Shown: positions 35,016 to 46,451, counted from the stretch's first letter. The stretch is 64,000 bases of DNA from Aquila chrysaetos chrysaetos (GCF_900496995.4 NC_044005.1:50788517-50852516), one strand, 5' to 3'. Made by a program: numbers and translations. The notes: generated by a model from the sequence alone, not told the origin.

Positions 35016-35653
35016 AGCCAGCAGATCATCCCCTTTGGAGCACCAAGGAAGACGGGGATCCTGCAGCAGCAGGAGCGTAGCCACGGCTTGCAGGTGGGCT
35101 GAGTGTCCTCATCCCACCTGGCAGAAGGGACCTGTGCCTGCTGCTCCTCGCCGCACTGCAGGCCTCGCCGTGTCTCCTCTGGCTCTGCTTTGCTCTGAGC
35201 TCCTCAGGAAAGGGCTCGTTCTCTTCTGCTTTGCTGAACCTCCTGCTGACGGAGGGAGTGTGCCGGAGTTAGGGCCTGCTCTTGGTGGGCTGGCATTGCC
35301 ACCGGGTAGATCGGAATGGGGAAAGGCAAGCGCTTTGCCTGGAGCTTGTCCTTGGGAAATGGGCCATTCTCTGTGCCTCCCGGAACCCTGCAGACGTGCT
35401 TCTCGGTCTCTGTTCCGAGCCACTGCATTTCCTCCTTCTCATTAAAGACTTTGTGCAGCACAGCTGGAGACGCGTGTTCATTTCTCCTCCTCCTCCTCCT
35501 CCCTCAGTTAGCTACGCGCTCTGCAAGGTCGAGCAAGTGGCTTCTGTCCTGAGCTTACCACCAGTTGTCATTAGAGCTCCCTGAACTGATACCAGAGCAC
35601 CAAAAATAAGCAAGCAGGGAAGAAGAAGACTAAAAGCCCCAGAGAAATGGAGC

Positions 35654-37440
35654 GTGAGTCGGCAACCTGCTCATCACAGCCCTGCAATGTCTCCCAGGGT
35701 CAGCCTTGCGTCCCAACCCTGAAAGCATTCAAGAGCTCATCTCATTTCTTCTGCCAGTGTACCCAGCGCTTCTTGCATGTATGCTCACGAAGCAGTGACT
35801 TTTCACTGCCTCCCCTGTGTACCCACTGGCAGAGGATAGTAGCAGGCTTATGAACCGGCCTGAGATGATAACATGGAGACATGTGCTCAGCTGAGTTGTG
35901 GAGGGTGCCTTCCAAAACAGGCAGGGACAAGTTGCCTCTCTGAGCCTGAATCTCAGCGAGACTCATGGCATTTGGAAGTCAGGTTTATGCCTCCTTTCCT
36001 TTTGCTGATGCACCTTGCTACTCACAGGTGTTTTGGAGGCAAGAAGCACCTAAGCTGCTCAGCAGTAAAGCAAGGCCTCCTACGTGCAAGCATGCAGCCA
36101 AGCACAAAGCTAGATCCAGTGTCACTGTTTAGTCTTGCAGATTATGCGTTACTCTCCTCAGCGCTGCACCACCAACGCCTCTCAGCGGTCACTGCTGCTC
36201 CAGGTGCATGAATTTTGGACCAGGGGCACATCTTCCCCTGACCGAATGCTGTTGCTTCTGCTTTCTCTCTCTGGTGCAATCCAGCAGCAAGTGGAAACCC
36301 TTCTGCAAGGTGTCCTTCCTCTGCAGCAGCCCTTGATGTCTGCATGCTGGGTGTCCTTACAGGGATGTCACCAGTGTCTTTGTGTGGCTGATTCCCACTT
36401 CTGCACAGCTAGGGGCTCTGTCAGCCCTGCCAAAGGGACACTGAGGTGATTAAGGACTTGGCTCATCTGTCATACAAGGACAGGCTGGGGCAGCTGGGGT
36501 TGGTTAGCCTGCAGAAGGGAAGGCTGAGGGTGCTGGAGAGTGGACAGGTAGATTAAAGGAGAGAGCGCCATCCTCTTGTCAGTGGTGCCCAGTGGGAGGG
36601 CAAGAAACAATGGACAGAGGTGGAAATACGAGAAATGTCTCACACAAAGTAACCCCATTTTACTGCGGGGGTGGTCAAAGACCAGTGTCCCAATTGGTGA
36701 GATGTGATTGTTAATACGGACATTTGAGTTAACGTCTCAGTCCTCTCAATTGTTGTTCACAGTCTTTGTATGAAGAACAGCCATTGCAATTCTCTCTTTC
36801 ATTGGTGTTGTGGGAGTAAACTCCAGGGGATGGGTATGGAGTGGAAAGGAGGAAAGCGCTGGTTTTCATGTCTGGACGTAGGCAGCGTGATTGCCACATG
36901 GGGTTAGGGTGGGCATTTCAGTAGGGAACTGAGCATGCACAATCACAATCCTGCTCTTCATAACTCCACCTATTTGTAGCACTGCTGATGGCAGAGTGGG
37001 AGTCTGTAAATACTGTGCTAACACAACCCCGCCACCCAGATTGGGTTTTGACTATCAGCACAGCAAAGAACATTGCATTTCTTGCTTTAAGCAACCCTGG
37101 AATCAGAGACTTGAGAAGCTTTGTCCCCTTTAGGCAGAGAGTCTAGTTGAGAGAGGCTCCTCAGGTTTCCCTTGAACCGCAGGCCATAAGCTGCAAGAGA
37201 AGTGAGGGTGTCTCAGTTCTTAGTTACCAGGAACATCACTACACCCAATTCCAGTGAACTTCAGGACATCTCTGCAATGCCGGAGCCTGGACAGGTTAGG
37301 TCAGCCTCTCCAGGGTGACTTCAGAACTGACAGACAGGCCTCTGAGCCATTACATAAGGAGCAGGCCTCCTGCCACCACACAGCCCAATTGCATTGCTGG
37401 CCTCATGAAGCACTGGGCGTGTCCCTTGACCACCACCTAG
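35654..37440. other. No recognised gene, unit B
   Basis: Counterpart of 15,501-17,290. It includes the faint CR1 trace at about 36,480-36,530. Confidence 0.45.
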
Positions 37441-37445
37441 GCATT

Positions 37446-38027
37446 TGTCGTGGTTTAACCCCAGCCAGCAACTAAGCACCACACAGCCGCTCACTCACTC
37501 ACTCCCCCCCACCCAGTGGGATGGGGGAGAGAATTGGGAAAAGAAGTAAAACTCGTGGGTTGAGGTAAGAACGGTTTAATAGAACAGAAAAGAAGAAACT
37601 AATAATGATAATGATAACACTAATAAAATGACAACAGCAATAATGAAAGGATTGGAATGTACAAATGATGCGCAGTGCAATTGCTCACCACCCACCGACT
37701 GACACCCAGCAAGTCCCCGAGTGGCAATTCCCCGCCCCCACTCCGCAGTTTATACACTAGATGGGACGTCCCACGGTATGGAATACCCTGTTGGCCAGTT
37801 TGGGTCAGGTGCCCTGGCTGTGTCCTGTGCCAACTTCTTGTGCCCCTCCAGCTTTCTCGCTGGCTGGGCATGAGAAGCTGAAAAATCCTTGACTTTCGTC
37901 TAAACACTACTTAGCAACAGCTGAAAACATCTGTGTTATCAACATTCTTCACATACTGAACTCAAAACATAGCACCGTACCAGCTACTAGGAAGACAGTT
38001 AACTCTATCCCAGCTGAAACCACAACA
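37446..38027 (-). mobile_element. Solo ERV LTR private to unit B (582 bp)
   Basis: The ends are TGTCGTGGTTTAACC...CCACAACA. The pentamer GCATT is duplicated at 37,441-37,445 and 38,028-38,032, and unit A has one uninterrupted GCATT at this place. Read on the minus strand it has a TATA-like GTGTATAAAC and an ATTAAA near its end. The 5-bp duplication fits a class III (ERVL-type) element. No internal region remains. It is young relative to the other LTRs here: it inserted after the two units became separate. Confidence 0.93.
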
Positions 38028-38371
38028 GCATTATTGATCTTCCGTTGTACCCTGCCATGGCAGCATGCTTGTCTTGACAGGTGCAACCACCACCACCACC
38101 AGCAGCACCACCACCAGCAGCAGGTGCAGTTCTGTGCCAGGCCAAAAACCGCCTCCCTCCTGGCTCCTGTACCAGCACTGCAGTGAGGAGCCCAGCCTGG
38201 AGCCCTCCCAACAGGCAGAAAGCACTGGCCTCAGGCGGTCTCAAGGCTGCAAGGAGGCAAGGGGACTGGCTTGAAACCCCAGGGGAAAGCTGGGCATTTC
38301 CTGAGCAGAAGAGCCTGCCTGCAGAAGATGTAAGGCACCCACCCTGGAGCCAGCCTGAAGAGACGTCTGTC

Positions 38372-38443
38372 TGCCTTGGCCAGGAATCAAAGCTGGGTCA
38401 ACGGCTTGGAAAGCAGCTGTGCTCACTAATATTCCAGCAACGC
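38372..38443 (-). pseudogene. tRNA-Gly-like relic with TCC anticodon, unit B
   Basis: 72 nt on the minus strand, starting GCGTTGCTGGAATATTAG. The anticodon is TCC (38,408-38,410). The D arm and T arm (AGCTTTGATTCC) are degraded, so the internal promoter is probably dead. It is clearly diverged from its unit A counterpart at 17,603-17,674. Confidence 0.75.
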
Positions 38444-39476
38444 ACCTGTGGGCAGTGCTGCCTCCTGCTCCTCCAGATCAGAGCCTGGCCAGCCTCCTGC
38501 TCCTCCACTTCACAGACTGGCCGGCCTCCTCCCTCCAGCCCCCCGCACACACACTGCCTCAAGCCACTCCTCATGCTCAGCCTCTCGACTGCAACCACCT
38601 CCCACCCTTGCTCTGCATGCAGTCAGACACTGCCAGGTGCGCCACCTCCACACTGCCTCCTTAACGCCATTTTCCTGCTCCAGAGCCAAGACAGAAGGGG
38701 AGCCACTTTCATCTAGTGGGGTAAATTACCGCTTTTGTGGATCGTTTAATATTTTGGTCCGTGCTCAGGAACTGGACAATGCTTGCAGTGGTGGAAAAAA
38801 GCTCTGGACATACCTATTCCACCAAATCAAGCTCTCTCCAGTCTCCCTCTAAGTCACCCACCCCCCCATTTATTCTCCCTTTGCCCCTCCACGCTTTTCC
38901 TCAGCCAGTCTCTACCTCGCCCCTTCCATGGACCTCTCCCACTCTCGCAAACCATTGCCCCTACACACCAACAACCTGCACGGCGGTCATGGCCTTTGTT
39001 CAAGGGCTGACACCGCCCTACGTCCCCAAGAGGCTGGAAGTGCTGCCGGGAGATCACCATCTGCCCTGCAGCAGTGTCCCCACCGTAGTGCTCACAGCAG
39101 GCTTGGAGGCCCCCTCAGATAAATCTGAGAAGCAAAGTGGGGTCTAATATCTCACCTCACCCTGGTTGTCTCCACGCAGCTGCCTTCTCTTCTTCCCTGG
39201 AAGCAGCAGAGACACCAGCTGGGGGGTGAAACCATCCCCGCCTCCCGTGGCAGGATATCCCAGATGCCCGGCTGAGGACCAGGCGCTGGGAGCTTCAGCT
39301 GTAGCCCCTGGGGTTACGCCTCTCCAGGCCTCTGCAAGGCTGGCAGCAGGTGCCCGTCGTGCTCCGTGCAGGTCCCAGCTGCAAATCTTCGAGTGGAGCC
39401 TAGCCCTGAAACTGCCAGGGAGCCGGGTGTCATTGCACAGGGCGCGTGATCAGCAGGGCAGAGAGGGCTGGAGCAG

Positions 39477-39558
39477 GTAGTTGTGGCCGAGTGGTGAAGG
39501 CGATGGACTAGAAATCCATTGGGGTTTCCCCGCGCAGGTTCGAATCCTGCCAACTACG
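39477..39558 (+). tRNA. tRNA-Ser (AGA), unit B
   Basis: The 82-nt type II tRNA has the acceptor stem GTAGTTG/CAACTAC, fully paired. The anticodon is AGA at 39,510-39,512 in loop CTAGAAA, with a variable arm TTGGGGTTTCCCCGC and the T-loop TTCGAAT. A TTTT terminator lies at 39,572-39,575. The D-loop reads GTGGTGAAGG where most animal copies have GTGGTTAAGG. This is the only complete serine tRNA in the window; unit A has just its 5' 32 nt. Confidence 0.93.
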
Positions 39559-39697
39559 GGGCGCGGTCCCCTTTTGGGCTCCCTGCAATTGACCACGCTG
39601 CAGCCAGCAGTGGGACTCAGCTCCACACTGTGCCTGGCGCCCAGGGAGACAGTGAAAGCCCCTTGCCTACAGCACTTGTCCTGACCGCCCCGCCACG

Positions 39698-39725
39698 CCC
39701 CCCCCCCCCCCCCCCCCCCCCCCCC
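39698..39725. repeat. 28-base poly-C tract
   Basis: An uninterrupted C run. Unit A has only short C runs at the same place (about 18,807-18,822). Confidence 0.95.
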
Positions 39726-39833
39726 GAAACTGCTGGATGAAAGGGAAATCCTGCTCCCATTGACAAGGTAGGCATGTTGGGGGAAGAGAATGGACCAGTG
39801 CCAAGTACCAGCCATGACAAGAGGTCCAATGTT

Positions 39834-40882
39834 AGAATCATAGAATCGTAGAATCATTTATGTTGGAAAAGACCTTCAAGATCATTGAGTCCAACCATCA
39901 ACCATGCCCACTAAACCATGTCCTGAAGTACCCTGTCCACTCGCTTTTTTAATACCTCCAGGGATGGTGACTCAACCACTTCCCTGGGCAGCCCATTCCA
40001 ATGTTTGACAACCCTCTCAGTAAAAAAATTTTTCCTAATACCTAACCTAAATCTCCCTTGCCACAACTTGAGGCTATTTCCTCTTGTCCTATCTCCAGCC
40101 ACCTGACAGAAGAGACCAGCACCCACCTCACTACAACCCCCTTTCAGGTAGTTGTAGAGAGCGATAAGGTCTCCCCTCAGCCTCCTCTTCTCCAGACTGA
40201 ACAGCCCCAGTTCCCCCAGCTGCTCCTCGTAAGACTTGTGCTCCAGGCCCCTCACCAACTTGGTTGCCCTCCTCTGAACACGCTCCAGCAGCTCAATGTC
40301 TTTCCTGTAGTGAGGGGCCCAAAACTGAACACAGGACTCGAGGTGCGGCCTCACCAGTGCCGAGTACAGGGGAGCAACCACCTCCCTGCTCCTGCTGGCC
40401 ACACTATTTCTGATACAGGCTAGGATGCGATTGGCCTTCTTGGCCACCTGGGCACACTGCTGGCTCCTACTCAGCCGGCTGTCAACCAGCACACCCAGGT
40501 CTTTCTCTGCCGGGCAGCTTTCCAGCCACTCTTCCCCAAGCCTGTAGCGCCGCATGGGGTTGCCGTGACCGAAGTGCAGGACCCGGCACTTGGCCTTGTT
40601 GAACTTCATACAGTTGGCCTCAGCCCATCGATCCAGCCTGTCCAGATCTCTCTGTAGAGCCTCCCTACCCTCAAGCAGATCGACTCTGCCTCCCACCTCG
40701 GTGTCATCTGCAAACTTGCTGAGGGTGCACTCGATCCCCTCATCCAAATCATCGATAAAGATATTAAACAAAACAGGGCCCAACACCGAGCCCTGGGGAA
40801 CACCACTTGTGACCCGCCGCCAACTGGATTTCACCCCATTCACCACAACCCTCTGGGCTCGACCATCTGTAGAGAAATCCCA
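39834..40882 (-). mobile_element. Young 5'-truncated CR1 LINE with open RT fragment
   Basis: The 3' end (minus strand) carries ATTCTACGATTCTATGATTCT octamers at 39,834-39,860. An open frame at 39,911-40,846 encodes 311 residues of the CR1 ORF2 reverse transcriptase. It includes the [18 protein letters not shown] palm motif, the FADDTE catalytic box with both aspartates, and the C-terminal [14 protein letters not shown] and [10 protein letters not shown] motifs. Upstream codons ([11 protein letters not shown]) still read as CR1 up to 40,882, where ERV sequence begins abruptly. The endonuclease and N-terminal RT parts are absent. The long intact frame suggests a fairly recent insertion. It lies exactly where unit A/B similarity stops. 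Confidence 0.95.
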
Positions 40883-41308
40883 TGCGGGGACGGACGACAG
40901 GACACCAATATGATGATCAAAGTCGCCAGTTTATTAGTCATAGCTGATTATTCTTATACTATTCTCTAAGTTCCTTAAAAGCTCTGATTGGTTGCTGCAT
41001 GCAAGCATATAGTGTCCACACGCATAAACATAAGATATAATTGGTTATACTAACTCTACACACGCGCATAAACATAAAACATAATTGGTTATACTAACTA
41101 AAACATGCGAGACTTGTCTCAATATAATTGGTCAAGATAAACTGCCGAATTGAGGTTCTTTGTGCCAAGTTCCCTTTATTGTGGAATGCACACCTGCGTT
41201 CTTCTAATTGGTATCTTTCTTTTTTTTGTCTTCTTGTTTATTCTGTTCAAGGCCTTCTAAAGGCGTCTGGAATACTCTTGCGACCGTTAGCTAAATATGT
41301 TCCCACCA
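40883..41308 (-). repeat. ERV LTR, 3' side of the composite element
   Basis: Its U3 part (about 41,040-41,308) is very similar to 45,285-45,523. It contains a duplicated ~42-bp stretch around 41,015-41,100 (CGCATAAACATAA...TTGGTTATACTAAC). The other end (40,883-40,960) does not resemble the partner LTR closely. A polypurine tract lies next to it at 41,311-41,330. Confidence 0.8.
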
Positions 41309-42480
41309 TTCCCCCTTTTTTGTTTTTTTGTCAGTCAACACAGCCTTACTTGATCTATCAATTAATTCCTAAACACATTGCAACATACAAGGCACACAAA
41401 TTAAAATACAAAAAACCCACTACAAGATAAATCAAAACTATCTTAACCAATGATTTAAGAGCAGCTCTATTTTGCAAGGTTGTGTGTCTAATACTATCTA
41501 CATCTAACAGTAAATCAGATAATACTACACCAATCTGTATTCAGGGATCCCAGAATTTGTGATTCCTGGGGTGGCAATGAGGGTGAATGCCCGATCTGTG
41601 GAAACCAGGCATTCCCATCCATTGAGTCCATGACCTGCTGCACAGGGGTCTCCATCAATAAGTTCTTAAACTTTGTTGATACCAGTGGAACCCCCTATTA
41701 AACCTGTGAAAAAGGGATTGCTTGGTGTTGCTGTATGGAGGCATCCGGTCACGTCAGCCAGGATCATCCAGATGTTTTCTTTGGATATTCTTGTGCCGTC
41801 TTGCTCCGCTAACTCAGCCCAGCAATCGGTAGGTGCCAGCTTTCCATGGGCATCCCCACAGAGGCAACGATGGCCTTGCCGTACACCAGCCCGATGCTCT
41901 TCGGAAAATCCCGGTATTTATACATTTGCAGAGGAACGGATTTCAGCACACGTGGCCAGCGAGTGCCAAAATTCGCCTCGGTTGCAACATGGGGAGCCTA
42001 TGGCACATGCGGTCGCTGGCCAGACGTGCCGCACGAGTCATAGCCATCCTGTCTATTGGTTCACGGGCTTTGTGATGCGGTTGTAATGCACAGAGAATCT
42101 TGACCTGTTATGTTGGCCAAGGTGACCTACAAGATCTATGAACACAATTAATTAAACACAGTAAAAGCAACATTATACCTAATAAAATACACAAGAATAA
42201 AAGAAACCCCGATTTTTAATGAAGATACAAACCAACTCCTAAGTCCCCATCCCACAGCTAAATGCTCTAAGCCGAAATGACAGCTTTCTTAATTGCAATA
42301 AAGCTCTTGCAGCTCCTTCTTGCCTCTGCAGTTCTGTTATCTTGTTTATTAATTGCTCCACTGTCCAAGTTCCTCATGTCCGTTGTTTTTCTGGTGGTTC
42401 AAAGTCCTTTCATACTGCAGCTGTCACGTACTCCGGCCCACTCATGCTAGCTGCGGCCTACTTATGCTAACTCTAAATAA
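41309..42480 (-). other. ERV env-like remnants, inner copy
   Basis: Degraded sequence with membrane-segment-like and coiled-coil-like stretches in several frames, between a polypurine tract and a second LTR edge. It is broken beyond use. The family follows the composite element. Confidence 0.5.
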
Positions 42481-42550
42481 TCAGGCTCAAAGAAATGTTC
42501 CCCATTTTCCATGAAATCTCCCACAATTCCCCCTTTTTTGTTTTTTGTCA
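42481..42550 (-). other. Second polypurine tract and LTR edge inside the ERV
   Basis: A purine-rich run (minus strand AAAAAAGGGGGAAT) is followed by TGTGGGAGATTTCATGG, an LTR-type start unlike the outer LTRs. It marks a second, related element within the composite. Confidence 0.6.
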
Positions 42551-43253
42551 AGCCAAGTTACATGAAATGCTTTTGCAATCATACGTTCAACTATTTTTAT
42601 GATACATGGTACAATCATTACAACTGCTGATATTACAATTAAAATAACTAAGCCATGCATAAGCAAATCTTTCAACCATCCCGTAATTCCAAAACTTGCT
42701 AGCCATCCACTTAACCCTGTGTCAGTTATCGTGAGCCTTTTACTGTGAATCATATTGATATTGGGTGTTAGTAATGTAAGTCATCCGAGGCTACATGGCC
42801 TCCTGTTAAGTTTCAATGGAATTCCTCTCCCACACTCTATCTCCACAAATTAAAAACATCCCCCTAGGTAAAGCAGCCGGAACAGAAAAAAGAGCGTGAT
42901 ATTCTGGAATAGATATAGTTACACCAAGCTGTAGCATTTCTATATACAGGCAAAATAGCATTTACATTCTGACCCTTTCGAGTGGTGTTACAGGTATAAT
43001 TAAACATCACACAGGCATTCATGATGACTGATCCTAACAACTCTAACTCTTGAGGTTCTTGCATTACTTGAGGCAGGCGTGCATACACACCGTCCCAATT
43101 ATCGACACAGGATTGTGGGTTAGTACAAAGGGAAAATTCAGGCATTGGATCTGGCCAGGTATCTAGAGGTAACCCCACCAAACAGGTAGAAAAAGGGTTT
43201 TCAGGGGTAGTGACAGAAAGACATATAGCTTCTTGATGTATCATGTTTGTCAA
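42551..43253 (-). other. ERV env-like remnants, outer copy
   Basis: Minus-strand frames carry surface- and transmembrane-type stretches rich in Cys and N-glycosylation sites (NYTC, NATAWC) and a hydrophobic anchor. This is retroviral envelope-like, fossil and broken. Confidence 0.6.
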
Positions 43254-43309
43254 AGTTACCCATACATTCTGTTTTGGTTATTGGATCATCCATTCTTCAG
43301 TTATGTGTG

Positions 43310-44792
43310 TTATTCATAACAGGTTAAATGTAGTGAGAAGGCGATACAGGCAGTGCAGCAAAGCCAGGTTCCGTTGTAAGTTCTGCAGACCCTGGAGAGG
43401 GAGTACCAGGCAACTGGGGTGGGGGGGGGGGGACGGCGGCACGGCAGCGGCCCCGGCCGCGCAGAGGCCGTGGGAGGCAGCGGCGGGACGGCCGCGGCAG
43501 GCGGCGGTGGAGGTAATGAGGGATATAAATGCGGCTCTTTTTCAGAGTCCACCCTGCCTGATGCAAAAGAATTATTATTGGAATCAGAATCCTGCTCGTT
43601 AGCGGCCTGCTTACAAACTGTCTCCTCAAAAGCAGTATCAGGTTGTATTGATATGATTTTCTCTGCTGGTTGTAAATGTAAATGCACCAGCACAGTATAA
43701 ATAAATTTCCATGTCAACAACAAGGTTTCAGCAAGCATTTGTGAGTCATGTGGAGTTAAAGTTGACCCAGAAAATAATATGGGACAAAACTGCCTGTGTA
43801 GAAGGAGATTTTAAACCATACTGAGCAATTGCAACCTTTGCATCTTTTATGATTTTCCAATCAAATAGAACCCATTGATTAGGTCCACCCCCAGCCCCAG
43901 CAATAACCGGAAATGCTGTGGGAGCTGCTATGATTTCTCCCTCAATTAAGGCATTGCAAATAATTCCTCGCCATGTATTCGGGGGGTCCGTTGTTTCTGG
44001 AAAGGTGGGGATCGGTTCCCTGGGAGGTGGAGAAGGTAGAGGTATAGGTGTAGGACAAGGAAGGGGCAGAGTTAAAAAAAAGAGGGTTTGAAGGAGGAGG
44101 AGGAGGAAGGGGGGAGGGGGGGAAAGGGGTGCATCAAAGGATGCGGCTGGCGGTTTTTCTCGCTTCACAGCAGCCTCCAGCTGTGCCAGCTTTTCTATTA
44201 CTGACCGCAACTGCTGCGAAGTGAGCTCCGGCCCCTCTTCATGCTCTTGAGGCGACCCGGGCGTAGACGAAGGCAACGGAGGGTATATGCTAGGTGTAAT
44301 TTGTTCATGTTTAGCGGCGATATCTGGGGGCTGTTTTTTCCTAGGCAGATTTTTACTTGCTTCCTGATTCTGTAGGGTTTCCTTTAAGCGTATGGTTAGG
44401 GAGGCTTGGGAACTGTCAGATGGCTGATTAATATCAGCAGTCCCAGGGAGTGGAGCAGAAGTCAAGGGCACAGGAGCAGGCGGACAAGCTCCAGGAAAGC
44501 CAAAAGTTTCTCTCACTGCATTATGTTTTTCTCCCCATGTTTCCCCTTTGCTTGCGGCTGGAGAGAGAGCAGCAAAAGCAGACGCAGACACTTTACGATC
44601 TGCTTTCATTTCTTGTAGAGTTGTCTTAATTAATTTCCATAAAGTTGCAAGACCTTTAACTTCTTTAGACCCATCACTAATTTCATCCCATAGGGAGGTT
44701 CCGATAGCTTCCCAGGTACTAAGCTCAAAAGCTGTACCCACACTAATTAAAGGTTTCTGTCCTTGTTCCATTGTAAAAGCCGCTTTAAACAA
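43310..44792 (-). other. ERV gag-like remnants
   Basis: The minus strand has an open stretch of 348 codons at 43,746-44,792 with a matrix-like start, a long Pro-rich middle and a capsid-like GPNQWVLFDWKIIKDAKVA segment typical of class II Gag. A further Pro-rich Gag-like stretch lies at 43,310-43,738. It is a fossil and, taken as a whole, broken. Confidence 0.7.
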
Positions 44793-45064
44793 GCTTCATC
44801 ATATTTTATGCCTCTCTTAGAGAGAATATGTTGAAGGAGATTTAGGACTGCTTCTTGCTCTTTGTCCAACCCCATCTCCTTCTCCGACCGCTCACCTGAT
44901 TAGGGCGAGATTCCGTTTTTCTATTCACTTGTGCGCACTTCCTTGTCTTCCCAGCTCAGCTGAGGCTTGTGTCATCCTGCCGGGGCAGCAGGGATTGTTT
45001 CGGCCGGCTTCTCCGCTCCCTCTCTCCATCGGCTCCTGTCATAGAATTCAACACCGATCCGAGG

Positions 45065-45082
45065 GTCCCTGTTCGGGCGCCA
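45065..45082 (-). other. Primer-binding site, tRNA-Lys type
   Basis: On the minus strand TGGCGCCCGAACAGGGAC is an exact 18-nt match to the tRNA-Lys3 primer site used by several retroviruses. It lies two bases from the LTR end at 45,085. Confidence 0.9.
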
Positions 45083-45084
45083 AT

Positions 45085-45523
45085 TGCGGAGGCTCAGGAC
45101 ATCGCACACAGACCAATGTGATCAAGTGAAGCCCCTTTACTAGAGCATCAGACATCATTTTATACATTGGTTACATCCGTACATGCGTTTAGCTATTTTA
45201 CTATTGGTTACACACATTATTCACGTACTGTCCACGCGTCCAGTTACACTTAATGATTGGTTATATCAACACTGTACACGCGCATAAACATAAAACATAA
45301 TTGGTTATACTAACTAAAACACGTGAGACTTGTCTCAGTCTAATTGGTCAAGATAAACTGCCGAATTGAGGTTGTTTGTGCCAAGTTCTCTTTATCATGG
45401 AATGCGCACCTGTGTTTTTCTAATTGGTATCTTTCTTTTTTTTGTCTTCTTGTTTATTCTGTTCAAGGCCTTCTAAAGGCGTCTGGAATACTCTTGCGAC
45501 CGTTAGCTAAATATGTTCCCACA
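45085..45523 (-). repeat. ERV LTR, 5' side of the composite element
   Basis: A 439-bp LTR with ends TGTGGGAACATATTTAGC...CTCCGCA on the minus strand, directly followed by the primer site. It marks the edge between the mobile-element junction and the THUMPD2-side sequence. Confidence 0.85.
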
Positions 45524-46451
45524 ACATCCTCCCAGATCCTGTCCCTGACAAGCAGCTTGCTTAAAGCACCCTCCATGGTGCAAGCTGTCTGGAGACCTTG
45601 GAAGCACTCATTGCTCTTGACAAGCTGTTTCTCCATCCCTGTGCTTGGCGTATGGAAGCTGCTCTCAGTACTGATGCTGGCAGGTCTGAGGCCTTCTGTA
45701 AAAGCTCTGAGTTCATCTACTGGCTCTGGTTTTCCCAGGCTGTGCATCAAATATGGCTTTGTTGAACCTCAAGTGAGGGTCTTGTTCTTGTCCAGGTTTT
45801 TGCTCTGAAACCATTCAAGTGCTGAGGACTGGGATATTGCAAAAGCATCATGTTTCTGTTTGGGCTTCCTGGGGAGGGATTACAGGCATGCAAGACCTGT
45901 TGAGGAGCTCAGTCTTCTTTGGGGATGCTCTCTGTGGGACAGGAGGACAATTTCTTTGAGCTACCCATATTTCTGGAAAGGTTACCCACATATGCCTTCC
46001 AGCTGAAATACTGCTTAATGGCACTCGGGTTTTGTTGGTTTGTTGTTTTTTTTTTAAAAAAAAAAAGCCTGTGTGTGTGAATAGCTGAGTGCTAGTAGCT
46101 AATATACAGTGAATAATCTTCTCCTGGTCAGTGTAATTGGTCTTATAATTAAAAATGCCCATTGAACATTACAAAAATTGGTTCCCTTGAAGATTCAAGT
46201 GCTTGCTGATGGATTCCTGGCTGATAAAATACCTTCCTAGCTTGCTTAAATATTAAATCCTCTTTAAAATGGCATTCAGATTACCTAGTGTGATTTCTTC
46301 CAATTAATCAGAATTGTCTAAAGTGTGCAATTTTTTTCTTAAAAACTAGGATCAGAAGTTCATGGAAACATCTTCTGTGTCTTGTTTAAATGAGTTAAAG
46401 CTACTGTCATGTCAGGTTGAGAGTTTCTAATATTATTTTTTCCTCATTCAG
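45524..46451. other. Unique sequence upstream of the THUMPD2 fragment
   Basis: AT-richer than region 1. No upstream THUMPD2 exon is recognised and the sequence does not continue the CR1 found on the other side of the ERV. An adjoining T-then-A homopolymer lies at about 46,047-46,067. Confidence 0.55.

Larger units (their letters stand above)
30962..35653. repeat. ~4.7 kb palindrome with two beta-keratin genes, unit B
   Basis: Main arms are about 31,426-32,924 and 34,013-35,512. The inner pair is about 33,146-33,374 with 33,622-33,848. The layout is the same as unit A, including an LTR only in the left arm, so the palindrome existed before the 20-kb duplication. Confidence 0.93.
20164..39833. 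repeat. Tandem unit B of the ~20.16 kb direct duplication
   Basis: This is the second copy, in the same orientation. It ends at 39,833, where a CR1 begins; unit A instead continues into 18,925-19,162 and then the boundary LTR. Unit B has three private features: a 582-bp solo LTR at 37,446-38,027, a complete tRNA-Ser, and a 28-base C tract at 39,698-39,725. Stretches of unit B not listed separately hold the same content as their unit A counterparts. Confidence 0.97.
40883..45523 (-). mobile_element. Composite class II ERV fossil (alpha/beta-like), broken
   Basis: A retrovirus-derived element reading on the minus strand. Its parts run from LTR at 45,523 through a tRNA-Lys-type primer site, gag-like remnants and env-like remnants to an LTR ending at 40,883. 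I recognise no pol. It is broken, with many breaks, and holds pieces of at least two related elements, since two different polypurine/LTR starts occur inside. Outer LTRs match in U3 but differ in R/U5. I see no clean target duplication. I judge it moderately old, with a possible recombination after insertion. Confidence 0.85.

Noticed and set aside
43419-43700. Gly/Arg-rich plus-strand frame
   Set aside because: It is the complement of a Pro-rich gag-like stretch in the minus-strand ERV.
45463-45750. 95-codon minus-strand frame as a possible host exon
   Set aside because: It spans the LTR edge, has no recognised relatives and no splice context.
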